The translations under genes and the position numbers were made by a program. From the NCBI RefSeq assembly GCF_026421305.1, contig NZ_JAPJBQ010000004.1, positions 282,053 to 346,052 on the forward strand: a stretch of DNA of 64,000 nucleotides, given 5' to 3'. The stretch comes from Dyella silvae. GTDB lineage: Bacteria; Pseudomonadota; Gammaproteobacteria; Xanthomonadales; Rhodanobacteraceae. Below, in pieces: positions 27,378 through 35,545 of the stretch; the stretch's first letter is position 1; every line of letters starts with the position of its first letter. The notes beneath the pieces are model-generated. The model saw only the letters and a program-made list of their open reading frames with translations. It had not been told where the DNA came from and searched no databases.

Positions 27378-27650
27378 TTAGCGCGAGCGGTCCTCGATCT
27401 CGGCCACCTTGCCGTCAAGGATAGTGATGATGACGATGTGCCCATTGTCCTTCGCGTACTGCCAGCGTTCGCCCTTGTAACCGCCAAGGTCGCTTTCCAC
27501 GGGCTCCTTGAAATCCGGCGTGCCCATCAACTGCATGGCACGCGCGGCACTGTCGCCCACGGTGAGCACTTCGCTGCCAACACGGTAGGTGCTGGCGGCG
27601 TGCGCGGCCAGGCTTAGCGACAGCAGTGCGATGGCGAGATAACGACGCAT
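27378..27650 (-). CDS. DUF2845 family small exported protein (copy 2)
   Basis: Protein of 90 residues with a signal peptide (cleavage after AHAA). YRVGSEVLTVGDSAARAMQLMG matches the paralogue at 26942, and the C terminus IVIITILDGKVAEIEDRSR matches its terminal beta hairpin. It lacks the Lys/Ser/Ala insertion and is the more typical family member. The pair probably arose by tandem duplication. It is preceded by GAAGGAG. Periplasmic, function unknown. Confidence 0.78.
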   Translation of the reverse strand: MRRYLAIALLSLSLAAHAASTYRVGSEVLTVGDSAARAMQLMGTPDFKEPVESDLGGYKGERWQYAKDNGHIVIITILDGKVAEIEDRSR

Positions 27651-27681
27651 GACGAACTCCTTCTCTGGTGTGGGGTGACGC

Positions 27682-28257
27682 TCAGAAACCTGCGCCGGGA
27701 CTGGCGAGGTAGGCCTGCTCGGCAGCGGTGTTCTCGCGTCCGAGCACAGCGTTGCGGTGGGGAAACCGCCCGAACCGCTGTATTACATCGTGGTGGCGGC
27801 GGGCGTAACCAAGGAAGTCCTCGAACGGCGGCCGCTCGGCGTGTGGCAACGACGCCACCAGTCTTTCAAACAGGTGTACACAATGCTGTTGCAACGCCAG
27901 ATGCTCGGCATGCTCCAACGGCATATAGGCGAACAGGCGTTGCAGCGGCGACAAGCGTTGATCGTCGCCGCGCGCGATGCCGGCCAGCGCGATGGCCTGT
28001 GCCCTGGCATCGGCCTGCCACGCCCGCGCATCGTTGCGATAGATATTTCGGCTGAACTGGTCGAGCACGATCAACAGCGCCAGCCAGCCCTCCGGCGTTG
28101 CCGTCCAGTCATCGCGCTCGCCGCGCGCGGCAGCGGCCAGCGTCTCACCGAAACGCTCGCGGATCTGCGCATCGAGTGCGTCGTTACGCTCGAACCACAG
28201 CGCCTCGACGGCGTTATCGAACCAGAAATCCAGCACGTCCCCCGGCGTCGCCGACAC
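27682..28257 (-). CDS. DUF924 family protein
   Basis: Protein of 191 residues, soluble and alpha-helical. The N-terminal DVLDFWFDNAVEALWFERND, the central LALLIVLDQFSRNIYRND and the late FGRFPHRNAVLGREN are the conserved blocks of DUF924 (a TPR-like fold). No biochemical role is established that I know of. I chose the GTG at 28257, behind CAGGGAGGAA with ideal spacing; an ATG at 28461 would overlap the next gene and add unrelated residues. Confidence 0.85.
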   Translation of the reverse strand: MSATPGDVLDFWFDNAVEALWFERNDALDAQIRERFGETLAAAARGERDDWTATPEGWLALLIVLDQFSRNIYRNDARAWQADARAQAIALAGIARGDDQRLSPLQRLFAYMPLEHAEHLALQQHCVHLFERLVASLPHAERPPFEDFLGYARRHHDVIQRFGRFPHRNAVLGRENTAAEQAYLASPGAGF

Positions 28258-28285
28258 GCGTATTCCTCCCTGAAAGCAGCAGATA

Positions 28286-28726
28286 TTAGCCGTGCGTGGT
28301 ACCGGCCAGGCAGTGCATGTCCCTATGAATGCCGTGCAGGCGGGAGAGCTGCACGCTGAGCACGCGCGCCGAGTCAGCGGGGGCGTTCGCCATCTGCCGC
28401 TCGAAGCTGTGCAGCAAGGCGCACTCGTTACGGGCCAGGCTATGGACCCAGGCGGCGTCACGATTGTTGGCGAGGCCAGCTGTCATCTCGGCCAGCGCAC
28501 TACGAAGGGCGCCCGACAGCGTGCCGTGCCGTGCCGGGGTACGCCCGCTGGCTTGCACCTGGGCCTGCAGATCGCCGATCAGCATGTCGAGGGTTTGCAG
28601 GTTCTCTGCCAGCAGGGCCTGCAGGCCGGGTTCGCGCACCTGAGCCAAGGCACGCCGGTAGAGGTCCCGGTCATCGATGCCCTGGCGGATCAGATCGTTG
28701 TAACGCGGTACTCGAGCGTGCGACAC
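28286..28726 (-). CDS. DUF2383/PA2169-like four-helix protein
   Basis: Protein of 146 residues, all alpha-helical. YNDLIRQGIDDRDLYRRAL and the middle LSGALRSALAEM match the ferritin-like DUF2383 family of small four-helix proteins that are often stress-induced. No complete diiron site is evident: Glu and His residues are present (NECALLHSFERQM, HGIHRDMH) but not in the ExxH spacing of ferritins. It probably forms its own transcript. Confidence 0.6.
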   Translation of the reverse strand: MSHARVPRYNDLIRQGIDDRDLYRRALAQVREPGLQALLAENLQTLDMLIGDLQAQVQASGRTPARHGTLSGALRSALAEMTAGLANNRDAAWVHSLARNECALLHSFERQMANAPADSARVLSVQLSRLHGIHRDMHCLAGTTHG

Positions 28727-28832
28727 CAGGTCGCCTCCTACACCTTATGGTTTACGAGGGCCATCCTCTTCCTTCCCCACTTAGCGGAAGGTTAATCGCC
28801 ACCGGACGTCAGCGTTTTACTCAGCCTCCGTT

Positions 28833-29585
28833 CTACTGACCCACCTGCAGCAGATTCAGCGGTTGCCCATCGGCGCCACGGATGCCCTGCTGCAACTCCG
28901 CCAACTGCTGAACCGCGGGGCACAACGCCTGGATCTGCGGGGCCAGTGCCTGCATACGCTGCTCCAGACGCGGCCTCAGCTGGGTGGTCAGATCGGCGGC
29001 GGTATCGCGCAGGTTGGCGGCAGCCTGCAGGTCGCCGGTCATGGCGGCATTCAGGGCCTGCTGCCCGAGATCGTTGGCGAGCAGTGGCATCAGGTCGGAC
29101 GCCAGCTGGTTGGCGTATTGGTCGGCCAGGTTGCCCTGCCAGTCGTGGGTACTGTGGCTGGCGACAATACGTTGCTTGAACTCGGCCGCGCGGGCTGCCA
29201 CGCGGCGGTCCAGCTCAGCGCGCGTATCCGAATCGAGCGACAGGCGGGTGCCTTCGTCGTGCATGGCCGAGGCCAGGAGATCCACCCCGCGCGTGGCGAC
29301 GGCCTTTGCGCGGGGCTCAAGCGCCCGGAGGTCGCGCTCAAACAAGGCCAGACGGTCCTGATCCTCCGCCCGCAGCTGCACGTTGGCGCCATCGGTGCGC
29401 AGGTTGCCGTCGCGCAGTTCGACGCGGTGCGGCATGGGCTGCGGGCGGTCGAACAGCAAATGATCTGGCGCCAGCGTGAGGTCATAGCTGCTGGTGGCGT
29501 GGCAGGTGGTGGCCAAATCCTGGGCGTGCAGCGCGACGCTGCCGAGCGAGAGCAAGAGGACCAACGAGAAGCGGCGCAGGCGCAT
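28833..29585 (-). CDS. DUF2884 family exported protein (copy 2)
   Basis: Protein of 250 residues with a signal peptide (MRLRRFSLVLLLSLGSVALHA) and a long acidic/arginine-rich alpha-helical mature part, for example RVELRDGNLRTDGANVQL and LFERDLRALEPRAKAVATRG. The order of blocks matches the DUF2884 protein at 21918. The end is Gln/Leu-rich. The ATG at 29585 was chosen because it begins the signal peptide; the open frame continues upstream for 47 codons without similarity. Periplasmic, function unknown. Confidence 0.72.
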   Translation of the reverse strand: MRLRRFSLVLLLSLGSVALHAQDLATTCHATSSYDLTLAPDHLLFDRPQPMPHRVELRDGNLRTDGANVQLRAEDQDRLALFERDLRALEPRAKAVATRGVDLLASAMHDEGTRLSLDSDTRAELDRRVAARAAEFKQRIVASHSTHDWQGNLADQYANQLASDLMPLLANDLGQQALNAAMTGDLQAAANLRDTAADLTTQLRPRLEQRMQALAPQIQALCPAVQQLAELQQGIRGADGQPLNLLQVGQ

Positions 29586-29665
29586 GGGAAAACCGTAACG
29601 GACGGGGTTGCAGCGATAACCTGTCACGCGGCAACCGCGCCTGAACCGCTCTTTCGGCAGGGGCC

Positions 29666-30220
29666 TCAGCGAAGCTTGCGGAAGCCCGCCCGCACCTGCG
29701 GCCGACCCAGACACCATGCCAGCCACAGCAGCACCGGCACGGTGACTGCCTTCGTCGCCAGGGCGATAAGGAAACTACGGCGAACGTGTGCGAGCGCCAT
29801 GGTGGACGCCTCGTCCAGCGGCGCCTGGGCGTTGGTCAGTTCGACGCCCTGACTGAATTCGCGCCACTGGGACAGCAACATCAAACCACCCGCCAGCCCC
29901 CAACCCAGCGCCAGCAGAATCGCGGCCGCCTGTAGTGCCGGACGCGCCCACGCCTGACGGAGAATCACCCCGGCGCAGATCACGATCAGCGCAAAGGCGA
30001 TAACAAAGTAGCCCACGTCCCACGCCAGCATTTTGTGGAGCTGGGTGATATCGCCGGTGTTCTCCGCCGGCAACTTACCCAGCACGCCCCATATCTGCTC
30101 AGCGTGCAGCAGGTACTGCAGGCAGCCATAAGCCGCCAGCAGCAGGATCAGCCATACCACGATGCGCCATAACGCGAAGCCGTTGAAACGGGCGGCATCG
30201 CTTTTCAACGTGAGCGGCAT
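29666..30220 (-). CDS. Unrecognised four-helix membrane protein
   Basis: Protein of 184 residues with four predicted membrane segments (about 16-38, 66-88, 95-117 and 150-170). I see no catalytic residues and do not recognise a family. Its ATG overlaps the bcp stop by one base (TGATG), so it is translationally coupled to the peroxiredoxin gene and may share its regulation. Confidence 0.7.
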   Translation of the reverse strand: MPLTLKSDAARFNGFALWRIVVWLILLLAAYGCLQYLLHAEQIWGVLGKLPAENTGDITQLHKMLAWDVGYFVIAFALIVICAGVILRQAWARPALQAAAILLALGWGLAGGLMLLSQWREFSQGVELTNAQAPLDEASTMALAHVRRSFLIALATKAVTVPVLLWLAWCLGRPQVRAGFRKLR

Positions 30221-30762
30221 CAGGACGCGGCCTTCAGCGTGGCCAGATCAGCCAGCACCTGGGCGGAGTTTTTCTCCGGATCCACATCCTGATAGACCTT
30301 GGCAACCTTGCCCTGCGGGTCGATCAGGAACGTGGTGCGGCGCGCGTACTTGAAGCCCGCCTTGGAGGTCAGCACGCCATACGCCTGCGCGGTCTTGCTG
30401 TCGGCATCGGACAGCAGCGGGAACGGTACGTGGTACTTGGCGGCGAAATCCGCGTGGGACTTCACGTCGTCCAGGCTCACGCCCAGCACGTCGGCACCGG
30501 CCTTGCGCAACTTGGCGATGTCATCGCGGAAGGTGCACACCTCGGTGGTGCAACCCGGCGTGAAATCCTTCGGGTAGAAATACAGCACCACCCAATGGCC
30601 CTGATGATCGGCGGGTGTGTGCCACTTGCCGTTCTGATCCTGCAGATGGAAGTCAGGCGCCGCCTGCCCCACTTGCGGCAACGCAGCAGGTTCGTCGGCG
30701 TACACGGGGACGATCAAACCCAACAAAAGGGTAAGCACCAGCAAAAGCGAGAGACGGCGCAT
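30220..30762 (-). CDS. bcp: Exported Bcp-type peroxiredoxin
   Basis: Reduces hydroperoxides. The 180-residue protein has a signal peptide (cleavage near VYADEP), which puts this member in the periplasm, unlike cytosolic Bcp of E. coli. The peroxidatic Cys is in FTPGCTTEVC (Cys71), with the resolving Cys five residues on (Cys76), as in Bcp/PrxQ proteins. LIDPQGKVAKVY closes the fold. The next gene, a membrane protein, starts on its stop codon. Confidence 0.9.
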   Translation of the reverse strand: MRRLSLLLVLTLLLGLIVPVYADEPAALPQVGQAAPDFHLQDQNGKWHTPADHQGHWVVLYFYPKDFTPGCTTEVCTFRDDIAKLRKAGADVLGVSLDDVKSHADFAAKYHVPFPLLSDADSKTAQAYGVLTSKAGFKYARRTTFLIDPQGKVAKVYQDVDPEKNSAQVLADLATLKAAS

Positions 30763-30807
30763 GACGAGACTCCGGGCGTGGAAAACCTCCAGAGTGTACG
30801 CGTTCTA

Positions 30808-30838
30808 AAACGAAGGGCGCCATGCGGCGCCCTTCGCG
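30808..30838 (-). terminator. Hairpin terminator of the gene at 30857
   Basis: CGAAGGGCGCC pairs with GGCGCCCTTCG around an ATGC loop; read on the minus strand it is followed by TTTTAG. It separates the exported-protein gene from bcp. Confidence 0.7.
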
Positions 30839-30856
30839 ACACGTGGCCCGAAGCCA

Positions 30857-31315
30857 CTACTCCTTGGTGATCGTGAATGCACCCACCGAGACACCCAGGT
30901 TGATGCCCTCGCCACTGCCATGCAGCGCCAGCGAGGTGGTGCCCTTGGTCAATACCTGCGCCTCACCCGATTTGCCTACACCGGCCTCTGCGCCGGCCTG
31001 CGCGTAACTACCGAACACATCGTCGATGCTACGCACATGGGTGATGTCACCCTTGCCATTATCGATGCGATATTTACCGGCCGTGATGCCGCCGCCATTC
31101 AGCTCGATCTTCACTTTGGCGCGCTGTCCATTACTGCACACCACGGTGCCGCTGCCCGACGCGTGCTTGTAGATCACCGACCAACCCGACACGCTGAACG
31201 ACAGATCGCATTTCACTTCGGCCTCGGCCGCCTGGGCTTTTGCCGAGGGCCACGCCGACATGGCGCCAGCGCAGGCGAACATCAGGGCCGCCATAGCAAA
31301 CGTACGCTTGATCAT
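30857..31315 (-). CDS. Unrecognised exported protein
   Basis: Protein of 152 residues with a signal peptide (cleavage near AKAQAAE). The mature part has a Cys pair (KCDLSFSVSGW...TVVCSNGQ) and a Gly-rich beta-type sequence ending in LGVSVGAFTITKE, which suggests a small barrel or membrane-inserting domain. I do not recognise the family. The ATG at 31315 has a AAGGAG behind it; the open frame extends 115 codons upstream but looks non-coding. Confidence 0.7.
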   Translation of the reverse strand: MIKRTFAMAALMFACAGAMSAWPSAKAQAAEAEVKCDLSFSVSGWSVIYKHASGSGTVVCSNGQRAKVKIELNGGGITAGKYRIDNGKGDITHVRSIDDVFGSYAQAGAEAGVGKSGEAQVLTKGTTSLALHGSGEGINLGVSVGAFTITKE

Positions 31316-31704
31316 CGTTGTCTCCTTGCTTGAATGAGAACATCGGACGACAACTGCCATTGTCGGCAGCCACCCTGAACACCCCCCAGACACCCGCCCG
31401 TACCGTTCATCCTCACTACTGTTTGTGAACGCCGCGTGGAATCGCACCGCTTGATGCCCCGGTAACAGGGCCCCGCGCAAACTGGTATTGCCCGAAAGCG
31501 GGAATGAAGTTCCGGGGTTTTGCGCCGTGACGGGCAAGCACAACGGCCGTACGCATCCACCGCTGGCGGCTGCTACGCGCGGCGCGTACGCTGGCGAAAA
31601 GATCCGTGAAAGCTGACGGGCGGAGCTCATGCATGTCAGGCGATGGTGCCACTGATCCATCGACCATAGCCGTCAGCCTGCTTTAAGCCGGGGGGAGAAA
31701 GCGC
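31316..31704. other. Gene-free divergent intergenic region
   Basis: No coding frame is supported. The region holds the leaders of the exported-protein gene (minus) and the UspA gene (plus). At 31457-31526 several GC-rich stretches can pair in alternative ways; see the regulatory entry. A short hairpin (GACAACTGCCATTGTC) lies near 31347-31362. Confidence 0.5.
31457..31526. promoter_or_regulatory. Candidate structured leader element
   Basis: GCGCAAAC (31475-31482) pairs with GTTTTGCGC (31517-31525), enclosing a CCCG-AAAG-CGGG hairpin, while CCCCGG at 31457-31462 can instead pair with CCGGGG at 31512-31517. The competing pairings look like an attenuator or structured leader, but no known riboswitch fits. 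Confidence 0.3.
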
Positions 31705-32121
31705 ATGCTCAAGCACTTGCTGGTTGGTTATGACGGCTCTGCCACATCGCAGCGCGCGGTGCGTCTGGCCGTGGATCTGGCCCGCGCCTGCGGCGGTCGG
31801 GTCCGCGTGGTGTCGGTCGTGCAAATGACGGAAGGCAGCGCCGATACCTGCGCATTGATGATGGCCGATCCCGGCCCCAGGCGTTGCACGCAGCTGCTGG
31901 AAGAAATGAAGCAGCTGGTGCCGGAGGGACAGTCGCTGATCGATGCCGAAGTCGTGCACGGGTGCCCCGGCGACGCCCTGCTGGATCAGGTTCGCAGCCA
32001 CGGCATCGACCATATCGTGATCGGCCATACCGAACGCGGGGCGCTGGCGCGCTGGCTGCTTGGCTCGGTATCCAGCGAGGTGCTGCAACGCGCCCACGTG
32101 CCCGTCACGGTGGTGCGCTAA
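31705..32121 (+). CDS. Universal stress protein (UspA family)
   Basis: Protein of 138 residues. LLVGYDGSATSQRAVRLAVDLA opens the alpha/beta fold and IVIGHTERGALARWLLGSVS is the G-x2-G-x9-G-S/T-type nucleotide-binding motif, so this member likely binds ATP. Cytosolic; usually made in growth arrest, low oxygen or membrane stress. Preceded by GGGGGAG at good spacing. Target unknown. Confidence 0.9.
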   Translation: MLKHLLVGYDGSATSQRAVRLAVDLARACGGRVRVVSVVQMTEGSADTCALMMADPGPRRCTQLLEEMKQLVPEGQSLIDAEVVHGCPGDALLDQVRSHGIDHIVIGHTERGALARWLLGSVSSEVLQRAHVPVTVVR

Positions 32122-32269
32122 GCCGCTTTCACGCTCCGCTAACTCCTGGGTCGGCGCTCGTTAATCCGTTAGCGTCGTCACGTCGTATTCTGTTGTCATA
32201 TGACCGTCATGCCAGACTGGCGCCGCATCTCGCGGCGGCCCAGCTCTCGGCCCGCACAGGAATGCCCGC

Positions 32270-33091
32270 GTGAGCTACGCCCAATCGTTGCCCTGGACCC
32301 TGGAAAGCCTGGATTTCAGCCGAATCGAAATACAGCGCGTACGCCAAAACGAAGATCTGTTCTTTCTGCTTTGCAGCGCATCGTTCGTGGAGAGCGGCTC
32401 GGATCTGTACACCCACAACCTCGTCGACCACTTTGCTGGCGACGAGACCTTGCAGACGTGGCTGAGCCAGCACTGGGAGCATGAAGAGCTGCAACACGGC
32501 CGCGCGCTGGCCGCTTACGTGAAGACGGTATGGCCGGAATTCGACTGGGACCGCGGCTTCGCTTCGTTCTGGGCCGAGTACGGCGCGGTGTGCACCTCCG
32601 AGCAGCTCGAAACAAGCCGCGGCCTGGAGCTGGCCGCGCGCTGCGTGGTGGAAACGGGCACGGCCTGCCTTTACCGGGCACTCAACGACATCACCGACGA
32701 GCCGGTGCTCAAGCAGCTGACGGGCCACATCAAGAGCGATGAGGTTCGTCACTACAAAAACTTCTACCAGCACTTCCGCCTGTACCGCGAACGCGAAGGC
32801 TTCAGCCGCTACAAAGTGTTTCGCGCCATCCTGCGTCGGGTGAATGAAATCCGCAGCGAAGACAGCGACATCGCTTTGCGCCACGTGTTCAACCAGTGCT
32901 ATCCGCAGCACAAGGACAATCAGGCGGAGTTCAAGCGCATCACCGGGCGCGCGCAGGATTTGCTTAAGCGCAATATTCCGGCGGAAATGACTGTGAAGAT
33001 GTTGCTCAAGCCGCTGGAGCTGCCCATGCGCTTGCAGAACGCGATGGAGAAGCCGCTGGCGAAGCTGGCGGAGAGGTTGTTCCTCAACTGA
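32270..33091 (+). CDS. Ferritin-like diiron protein
   Basis: Protein of 273 residues, alpha-helical. It has the complete diiron pattern of ferritin-like four-helix bundles: Glu41, Glu73-x2-His76 (in EHEELQH), Glu128 and Glu158-x2-His161 (in DEVRH). This suggests an oxygen-activating diiron enzyme or an iron-handling protein; the C-terminal 100 residues are basic and extend beyond the bundle. The start is a GTG at 32270 behind AGGA. Substrate unknown; no reductase lies next to it. Confidence 0.8.
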   Translation: MSYAQSLPWTLESLDFSRIEIQRVRQNEDLFFLLCSASFVESGSDLYTHNLVDHFAGDETLQTWLSQHWEHEELQHGRALAAYVKTVWPEFDWDRGFASFWAEYGAVCTSEQLETSRGLELAARCVVETGTACLYRALNDITDEPVLKQLTGHIKSDEVRHYKNFYQHFRLYREREGFSRYKVFRAILRRVNEIRSEDSDIALRHVFNQCYPQHKDNQAEFKRITGRAQDLLKRNIPAEMTVKMLLKPLELPMRLQNAMEKPLAKLAERLFLN

Positions 33092-33181
33092 GGACGGCCT
33101 TTGTCGCGGCGCGCGGCTTACTTCGGTTGTGCGCTGCGAGGCGCGTTGTTGTGAGAGAGACGGCTCAGTTCAAGCGCTGAG

Positions 33182-33229
33182 GCAAGATTGGCCCCTCACC
33201 CCAGCCCTCTCCCCGGAGGGGAGAGGGAG
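33182..33229. repeat. CCCTCTCCCCGGAGGGGAGAGGG-type palindrome
   Basis: Almost identical to the repeat at 19056-19103 over 48 bases. It lies downstream of the ferritin-like gene and of the convergent DUF6491 gene. Confidence 0.8.
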
Positions 33230-33261
33230 AAGTGGAGTGCCCGGATGCCGCGCAACACCCA

Positions 33262-33708
33262 TCACTTCGCCGGCCGCGGCGTCTCTTCCACTTCACGCGG
33301 CTTGCCCTGCTGCGGCTCATTCAACTTGGCAATATCCACCGGGCGGATCTGCTTGATAAAGCACGGCGCATCCTTCGGGCCGGTCAGCACGCGGTCAAAC
33401 TTGACCATGACTTCGCTGGCACTCGAGGTCAGACCAATATGGTTGGTGTACTCCAGATTGGGACAGCGGCCATCCAGATCCAGTAACCATGCTTCGTTGG
33501 AGCGCGTGTAAATCGCCAGCTGTCGCTCACTTAGCGGCTCCCACGACCACAGGCTGAAGTAATGGAAGCTGTTAACCGGCTGGCCCGCAGCGGCGGCGTA
33601 AGCCTGCTGGCGGGCGTCCATGCGTGCGGTGTAGTCCTTGCCGACGCGGGCGCAGCCCGAAAGTGCGAGGGCTACCGCAACCGTGGCGAAAAGGTGTTTG
33701 ACTGCCAT
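33262..33708 (-). CDS. DUF6491 family lipoprotein
   Basis: Protein of 148 residues with a lipobox (ALSGC, Cys19), so probably attached to the outer membrane. FSLWSWEPLSERQLAIYTRSNEAWLLDL, with a Cys shortly after (GRCPNL), and CFIKQIRPVDIAKL are the conserved blocks of a family found mainly in Xanthomonadales and named DUF6491. Function unknown. The next gene upstream on the same strand is also a lipoprotein. Confidence 0.75.
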   Translation of the reverse strand: MAVKHLFATVAVALALSGCARVGKDYTARMDARQQAYAAAAGQPVNSFHYFSLWSWEPLSERQLAIYTRSNEAWLLDLDGRCPNLEYTNHIGLTSSASEVMVKFDRVLTGPKDAPCFIKQIRPVDIAKLNEPQQGKPREVEETPRPAK

Positions 33709-33770
33709 GAACTGAATCTCCGTAAGTGCTGTTCATACCAACGCATGAACCTTGGTATGCGTGGACGCGG

Positions 33771-34496
33771 TTACTTCTTCTTGGTCTGCTTGGTGACAGG
33801 CTGCCATTTCGACGCGTCGAAGCCACCGGTTTCGAACACCAGCGTTTGCTTTTTCTCACCATCCTGAAGCGTCACATCCATGGTGATCTTCTTGGCCTTT
33901 TCCAGCTGCGCGATGAAGCCCTTGTCATCCTTGAACAGCAGCGCCGGCTCGCCGGTGGTCGGTGCGAAGGCGCTGATCGTGCCCGGCTTGCCGTCGAAGG
34001 TGGCCTTGATGGAACAGACACCCTTGCACACGAACCCATGCGGACCACCGTTGAACAGGAAAGCGTTCTGCCCCCATTCGGTATGGCGCCGCAACACCAG
34101 ACGCACGCGTGCATCGCCTGACGGCTGGCTGGTGTAGATGGTGGCGGTCGATTGCGTCCCGCCCTCCATCGGCGACACCTGATACAGCCACAAGCCGGCG
34201 AGGCGGTTCTTCTCGCTGTTCTCGGTATAGCGCTTCTCGATCGCCGGCAGGCTTTGCTGTACTTCCTTGGCGGCATCGCTGTTGGGATAGCGGCTGACGA
34301 TTTCCTTGCCCATCGCCACCGCCATCTCATCGTTACCGATGCGCAGAAGCTGGCGATAGGTGTTGAGCTTGTCCGCGGAAGCATCGGCCGGCGCCTGGGC
34401 CTGCTGCGGCGTCTGCGCCTGGTCGCCCGACTGGGAGCATCCCGCCAGCAAAAGCAGGGTGCCAAGGGTGGTGGCGAGACGGAGGCGCTGGTTCAT
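33771..34496 (-). CDS. Unrecognised lipoprotein
   Basis: Protein of 241 residues with lipobox LLAGC (Cys20), a Gln/Ala/Pro-rich linker (about 22-42), a short helical segment with a TPR-like look (YRQLLRIGNDEMAVAMGKEIVSRYPNSDAAKEV) and a beta-rich C-terminal domain with a Cys pair (GFVCKGVCSI). The C terminus is Lys-rich. Gene order suggests an envelope role with the DUF6491 lipoprotein; I do not recognise the C-terminal domain. Confidence 0.7.
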   Translation of the reverse strand: MNQRLRLATTLGTLLLLAGCSQSGDQAQTPQQAQAPADASADKLNTYRQLLRIGNDEMAVAMGKEIVSRYPNSDAAKEVQQSLPAIEKRYTENSEKNRLAGLWLYQVSPMEGGTQSTATIYTSQPSGDARVRLVLRRHTEWGQNAFLFNGGPHGFVCKGVCSIKATFDGKPGTISAFAPTTGEPALLFKDDKGFIAQLEKAKKITMDVTLQDGEKKQTLVFETGGFDASKWQPVTKQTKKK

Positions 34497-34584
34497 GGAC
34501 GGGATCCTGTGACGGGAAGACGCTTAGAGTGGAACGAGGCCGAGGGGCGGCGCAACCTTGGCCCGTCTTTATTCCTGTGGGAGG

Positions 34585-35475
34585 TCAGGCGCCAACGGGC
34601 GCGTCGCCGAAGCGCTCGCGCAACTGGACGCGGAAGCGGCGACTGCACGGCAGGGTGGCCCCGTCGCGCATGGTCAGGCGAGCGTCGCCGGTATCCAGCG
34701 GCTCGATCTCCACGAGGTAGTCGAGGTTCACCAGATAGCTGCGGTGTACCCGCAGGAAACGCGCAGGGTCCAGCCGCTCTTCGATACCGGCCATGGTGGC
34801 GCGCAGCGGGTAGTCGCGTCCGCGTACATGCAGGTTCACGTAGTTGCCGGAGGCCTGCAGCCACTCGATCTCGCGTGCGGCCACCAAAAATTCCTTGCCA
34901 AGCTTGCGCACCAGAAAGCGCTCCGGCCGCTCGACCGGCTCCACCGGCGGGCCTTCGTCGGGCTCGGCCAGCAGGGCCGCTTCGCCTTGCAGGCGGCGCA
35001 TCACAAAGCTGTAGCCGGTGATCATCACCACGAACAGAAAATAGGTGCGAATGTCCTTCAGATACTCGTAGCCCAGTTCCTGCAGCCAGTCGTTGCCGAA
35101 GTGGTAGTGCTCGCCCATGACGTCATACGCAAGGGTGCGCAGAACGATCATCAGGCCGACATGGATCAGGCAGAACGGCACACTCAGGGCGAGGTGCACC
35201 TTGAGGCTATGAGTCCAGGTGTCGAAGCGGATGGGCCAGCGACGGGTCGCCCACACCACGCACGGCACGAGCGCGAGGATGACGACGCTGCTGGTCGCCT
35301 CCCAGATCCACGGCTCGATGCTGCCGACCCGATGGCTGCGATACACCAGGTCGAACCAGGCGACCATGCCGTTGAACACGGTGTTGGCCATGAGCACGAC
35401 GACCCAGAAGCCGATCTCGAACGGCCGGCGCCAGCGCTGGAAACGGGTGTAGTCGAAGGCCGGCGTCGTCGTCAT
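34585..35475 (-). CDS. Membrane-bound LytTR-family transcription regulator
   Basis: Protein of 296 residues. Four membrane segments fill residues 18-170, and the C-terminal LytTR DNA-binding domain (about 195-290) has the family blocks FLVRKLGKEFLVAAREIEWLQ, GNYVNLHVRGRDYPLR and FLRVHRSYLVNLDYL. There is no receiver domain, so the membrane part is probably the sensor. It is divergent from an acyltransferase gene, and the space between them contains direct repeats spaced as expected for LytTR sites. The ATG at 35475 begins the conserved region. Confidence 0.88.
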   Translation of the reverse strand: MTTTPAFDYTRFQRWRRPFEIGFWVVVLMANTVFNGMVAWFDLVYRSHRVGSIEPWIWEATSSVVILALVPCVVWATRRWPIRFDTWTHSLKVHLALSVPFCLIHVGLMIVLRTLAYDVMGEHYHFGNDWLQELGYEYLKDIRTYFLFVVMITGYSFVMRRLQGEAALLAEPDEGPPVEPVERPERFLVRKLGKEFLVAAREIEWLQASGNYVNLHVRGRDYPLRATMAGIEERLDPARFLRVHRSYLVNLDYLVEIEPLDTGDARLTMRDGATLPCSRRFRVQLRERFGDAPVGA

Positions 35476-35514
35476 GCCCCGGATTCTACGTGGGGCGGCG
35501 GGCACCTCCGCATA

Positions 35515-35545
35515 TTTCGTCCCTTTCCACCTACCACTCGTCCCT
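35515..35545. promoter_or_regulatory. Candidate LytTR-type direct repeat
   Basis: TTTCGTCCCT (35515-35524) and ACTCGTCCCT (35536-35545) are direct repeats 21 bases apart, two helical turns, the spacing LytTR dimers use. They lie in the 155-base gap between the LytTR regulator and the acyltransferase, and the core resembles the ACCGTTCGTC sites of AlgR. Confidence 0.55.

Noticed and set aside
28286..28726. A functional diiron ferritin in the DUF2383-like protein
   Set aside because: Glu and His residues are not in ExxH spacing, unlike the protein at 32270.
31457..31526. A c-di-GMP (GEMM) riboswitch, suggested by GCAAA and CGAAAG words
   Set aside because: The tetraloop-receptor helices and conserved core order do not fit; only general pairing potential remains.
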